Assembly: GCA_030847615.1 (NCBI GenBank)
Contig: JAUMIR010000002.1
Coordinates: forward strand, 195,159,809 to 195,223,808
Direction: 5' to 3'
Source: Gambelia wislizenii
Lineage: Eukaryota; Chordata; Lepidosauria; Squamata; Crotaphytidae
Length of the DNA: 64,000 nt
Below are positions 60,959 through 64,000 of this stretch, piece by piece (the first letter of the stretch is position 1; each line of letters starts with the position of its first letter). A model generated the notes under the pieces. The model searched no databases and had not been told where the DNA came from. It saw only the letters and a program-made list of their open reading frames with translations. The translations under genes and the position numbers were made by a program.

Positions 60959-62597
60959 TCACCTTTACAGCTGTTTTAACATACTATTCTCCTGTTCCCT
61001 GGAACTGATTACTTCATTTGCCCTGTGAACACCTGAATCATTTGGCGAATCCAGATAGCCATAGGGTAGTTGGTAATTTTAGCCTTTACAATTTTTAATA
61101 CATTTTGAATGGATTAGCGCAAACAAATACAAGATGATAAAAGTGCCATTGTAATTATGCTTAGAAACTAACCTTTTTAATCTTTCAGAAAAGCTTTACA
61201 GACTGATGTTAAAACTGTCAATTTGTGAAGCGGTTCAGACTGCTGCAGAAGTCCATGTTTTGTCTAGCAGGATTTTTTCACTACTAAGTAGTTCTGGAGG
61301 TAGTTGAGGAGTAACAGCTTCCCTTCTGAAAATGCTGTTAAAATTCAAGGTAGCTGTGTGCACTTTGTCAGAAGCCTCTTGCCCACTTACTTTCCTGTAA
61401 TGAGATGGTCACAGCCCTGTCAGGACTGGGCTTCAAGGACCTTGGCAGGAACAGTGTATGTATGTTTGTCCGTCTAGCCATAACTTTAAAATTTTAGAGG
61501 CCCAGAAATTCACTCCTGGTACAGCCTGTCCTCTAACCAAGAGTCAACCTGATTGCTTTGCCAGATGACCCCAGGAGTTCACCTTCCTCTTTTCCTCTAA
61601 AGCTGTGACTCATTATAAATCTTCTGTAAAACTGTCAAAGCATGTTTTTGTCTCTCTCAGCTATCCTCCCCTAGGCTCCAGTCCCAAGGAAAATGGGAAA
61701 ATGACAAAGTTCTAGAGTCTAGAGAATATTGGGAATGATGTAAGTGGTAATCACTACAATCTGTAAAGCTTTTAATTCAGTTGCAGCAGGATGAGGAAAC
61801 GTCTTCCCAAAATGTTTGACCTGAAATTGGACAGTATTTGAGATCACAGCCTCCAATTTTACCAGTCTTGGTATTTCCTAGAATTCTTTCTGAAGCACTT
61901 AGATTATTTTAGAAGGGGAATGATTTCCACCCTGCATTTTGCAGAATCAATGACTAGATGGGAACAAGTTCCAAACTGGAATGATGGACAAAAGCCCATC
62001 ATCTTACACAATCCTGATCTCAGGGGTTCCACAAAGGATAGGTGCTGTTAGACTAAATAGCTCCAGATTACTGTTAGCAGGCTAACATTTTAGCATTGTA
62101 TGTACAGGACTTTGCTTTGTGAAATCAGCAGGGGTAACACTTCCAGCAAAGTGGCTAGATTCTGCTTCATTAAATTTCTCCAACAAATCAGGATGTAAAG
62201 ATCCCAACTGAAGAACTTTTGAGTTGTTTTCAATTATGTAAAACTGTGTAAATGAAGAGTCTAAACTGAAGTCTCAAGACTTAATTCTTGGACCATTCTG
62301 ACATCCCTCTTCCAAGACCTAAACATACTGCAGGGATTTCCTTACTCTGCAGCCTTCAAGCAAGAGAAGCAATGTGTATTTAAATCAAAGCAAAAACTGA
62401 TTGTAAAGTCATTTTAACTTTCTAGCTGCTGAAGCATTCCTTCTAATGTATCTGATTACTGTGGTGTTAACATATGTGCATACTGGCTTTCTGTGTACAG
62501 TGCAGACTGGAGATGGAAACCATGCAATAGAAGACAGTTGAACATCTTTTGCAGGCACATGCATACTTAATAAAGAAATTCACTTTCAAACAGTGAA
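60959..62597 (+). other. ACOX1: ACOX1 3' untranslated region
   Basis: About 1.64 kb of AT-rich sequence follows the TGA without any long open frame or recognised repeat. It runs to the AATAAA at 62569-62574. A T/G-rich stretch follows it (from about 62606). The exact cleavage point is inferred to be 15-30 bp after the signal. Confidence 0.75.
62569..62574 (+). terminator. ACOX1: ACOX1 polyadenylation signal AATAAA
   Basis: A canonical AATAAA lies in the context cttaataaag, about 1.6 kb after the stop codon and before the first downstream repeat (a SINE at about 62797). No earlier canonical AATAAA was noticed in the 3' UTR. Confidence 0.75.
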
Positions 62598-62796
62598 AAA
62601 ACATTTATGTCCATTTATTGTTTCTTGAGTTGATTCAGTAAATTATCAGGGGCAATGTTCATGTGTTGATTCAACACTCTGTATTCTTTTTGCTGTTCTG
62701 GTGCTTCTAGCCTACATGGATGCATTTTGAGTCATTGTAGAGGACCTTCTTCTTAACACTTTAAATCAGAGGTAAAGAACTTTAGACTCACAGATC

Positions 62797-63036
62797 AAAT
62801 TTTTATTGTTGTATGCCTTTATTTCTGACTTATGGCAACGCCAAGGTGCACTTACCATGGGGTTTTCTTGGCAAGATTTGTTCAGAGGGGGGTTGCCCTT
62901 GCCTTCCTCCGAAGCTGAGAGAGTGACTAAAGCAAGGTCACCCAGTGGGTTTCCAAGGCTGAGTGGGGATTCTAACCCTTATCTCCCAGTATCCTAATCC
63001 AACACACACACCACAACACCATGCTCACTCTCCCTA
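62797..63036 (+). mobile_element. tRNA-derived-type SINE (MIR-like)
   Basis: tgttgtatgcctttatttct, ggggttttcttggcaagatt, aaggtcacccagtgggttt and acaacaccatgctcactctc, the same family as 41060-41285. Confidence 0.8.
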
Positions 63037-63562
63037 ATTTTTATAGGCTAGCTTATCCAACATGGTGGGCTTTGGGATGAGTGCCACATTGCACTCCAGG
63101 AAGGGTTGGGGGAAGACTGAGCTGCAGTTTCCAGGATTGAATGAGGGAAGAGCAAGGATGGTTCCTTGAAGACCTGGCTTAAATCTACTGGGCTGTTCTT
63201 CTGCCTGGACAAAGCAATGGTGGCACGAAGGTGGCCCAAATGCATTGCTGAATACAAATGTCCCCACCCCCAGTTACCACCTAAGTGAACTTTGTTGCAA
63301 TTGCATTAATGTTTAAGTGGAAATTCAAATGTTTTGTAATAAGGGTTGGAATGACGTAATGGTGAGTTAACTAAAATGTAAACAGGCATATTTTAAAACT
63401 TTCATTTCCATTGTTTAGTTCATTGAGCTTCTGGTTATAGAAATTGACTTTTGGTGGTGGAGAAAGAGAATGGAAGAGTTCAAGTGAGGGAATGAGTGAT
63501 CTGCATACCACTATGATATTTACATACAAACAAACCACCTCCTTAAGAATCTACTCAGCAAA
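63037..63562. other. Intergenic, no gene
   Basis: Short frames on the minus strand (63034-63267) have no motif. This lies downstream of the ACOX1 polyadenylation site. Confidence 0.45.
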
Positions 63563-64000
63563 TGTTGTTAACTGCCATCAAGTCGACTTCAACTTATGAA
63601 TGAGAAACCTTCAAATGTCCTGTCATCAACTGTTCTGCTTAGGTCTTGCAGACTCAGGGCCATGGCTTCCTTGATTGAGTCTATCTATCTGGAATGTGTT
63701 CTTCCTCTTTTCCTACTACCTTCTGTTTCCAAGTATAGTTGTCTTTTTTAGTTAGTCCTATCTTCTCATTATATGTCCAAAGTATTACAGTCTCCATTTG
63801 GTCATCTTGGCTTTAGGGAGATTTCAGTCTATTTGTTCTAGGGCCCTTTTATCATTTTTGCAGTCCATGGTATCCACAGAACTCTTCTCTAGCACCTCAT
63901 TTCAAATGAGTTGATTTTCTTCCTCTCAGTTTTCTTCACTTTCCAGCTTTCACACATGTACAAAGAAATGGGAAATACAATGGCATGGACCATCATAACT
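63563..64000 (-). mobile_element. RTE (BovB-like) LINE fragment, degenerate
   Basis: The minus strand from 64000 leftward translates to VFPISLYMCESWKVKKTE, then INSFEMRC, a stop, and RRVLWIPWTAK. This matches the RTE/BovB pattern GCESW..KKAE...I.AFE.WCWRR.LR.PWTA. Several stops are present. The element runs off the right edge. Confidence 0.75.

Overview
The window is genomic DNA from a vertebrate, most likely a squamate reptile (lizard or snake). It has split genes with long introns, AT-rich spacers and no prokaryote-style gene packing. Its repeats mix CR1, L2-like, L1, RTE, Penelope, DIRS, Ty1/copia, hAT, Tigger-like and tRNA-SINE elements, a mixture I associate with lizards. The species cannot be fixed from the sequence alone.

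The only host gene I can support is ACOX1, peroxisomal acyl-CoA oxidase 1, on the + strand from 26685 to about 62.6 kb. Exons 3 to 14 are present, with GT/AG borders and phases that join into one open frame of about 572 codons including the stop. Exon 3 occurs twice, as mutually exclusive forms 3a (26685-26851) and 3b (32913-33073), as in mammals. The last exon ends in AKL, a peroxisomal targeting signal, and is followed by a 1.6-kb 3' UTR with an AATAAA at 62569. Exons 1 and 2 (about the first 89 residues) were not found and probably lie upstream of the window.

Layout. 1-2.3 kb: GC-rich minisatellites inside Tigger-like DNA elements, and a palindromic element. 4598-10204: a full-length, mutated Ty1/copia retrotransposon on the minus strand, with two LTRs, a 5-bp target duplication and a primer site matching the initiator tRNA anticodon arm. 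10.5-16.15 kb: a nest of insertions (L1 inside an L2-like element inside a CR1, with a second CR1 fragment). 16.9-26.6 kb: L2 pieces, a solo LTR, a minisatellite, hAT-type elements and a fold-back element split by an L1. 26.7-62.6 kb: ACOX1, whose introns carry Penelope elements with hammerhead-like motifs, a LINE fragment with an intact 158-codon ORF, a 4-kb DIRS element ending about 30 bp before exon 7, and a 3.2-kb GC-rich fold-back element in intron 9. 62.8-64.0 kb: a tRNA-SINE and an RTE fragment.

The host content is one metabolic gene. ACOX1 carries out the first, FAD-dependent and H2O2-producing step of peroxisomal beta-oxidation, and the exon 3 choice is known in mammals to tune chain-length preference. 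Nearly everything else is transposon archaeology.
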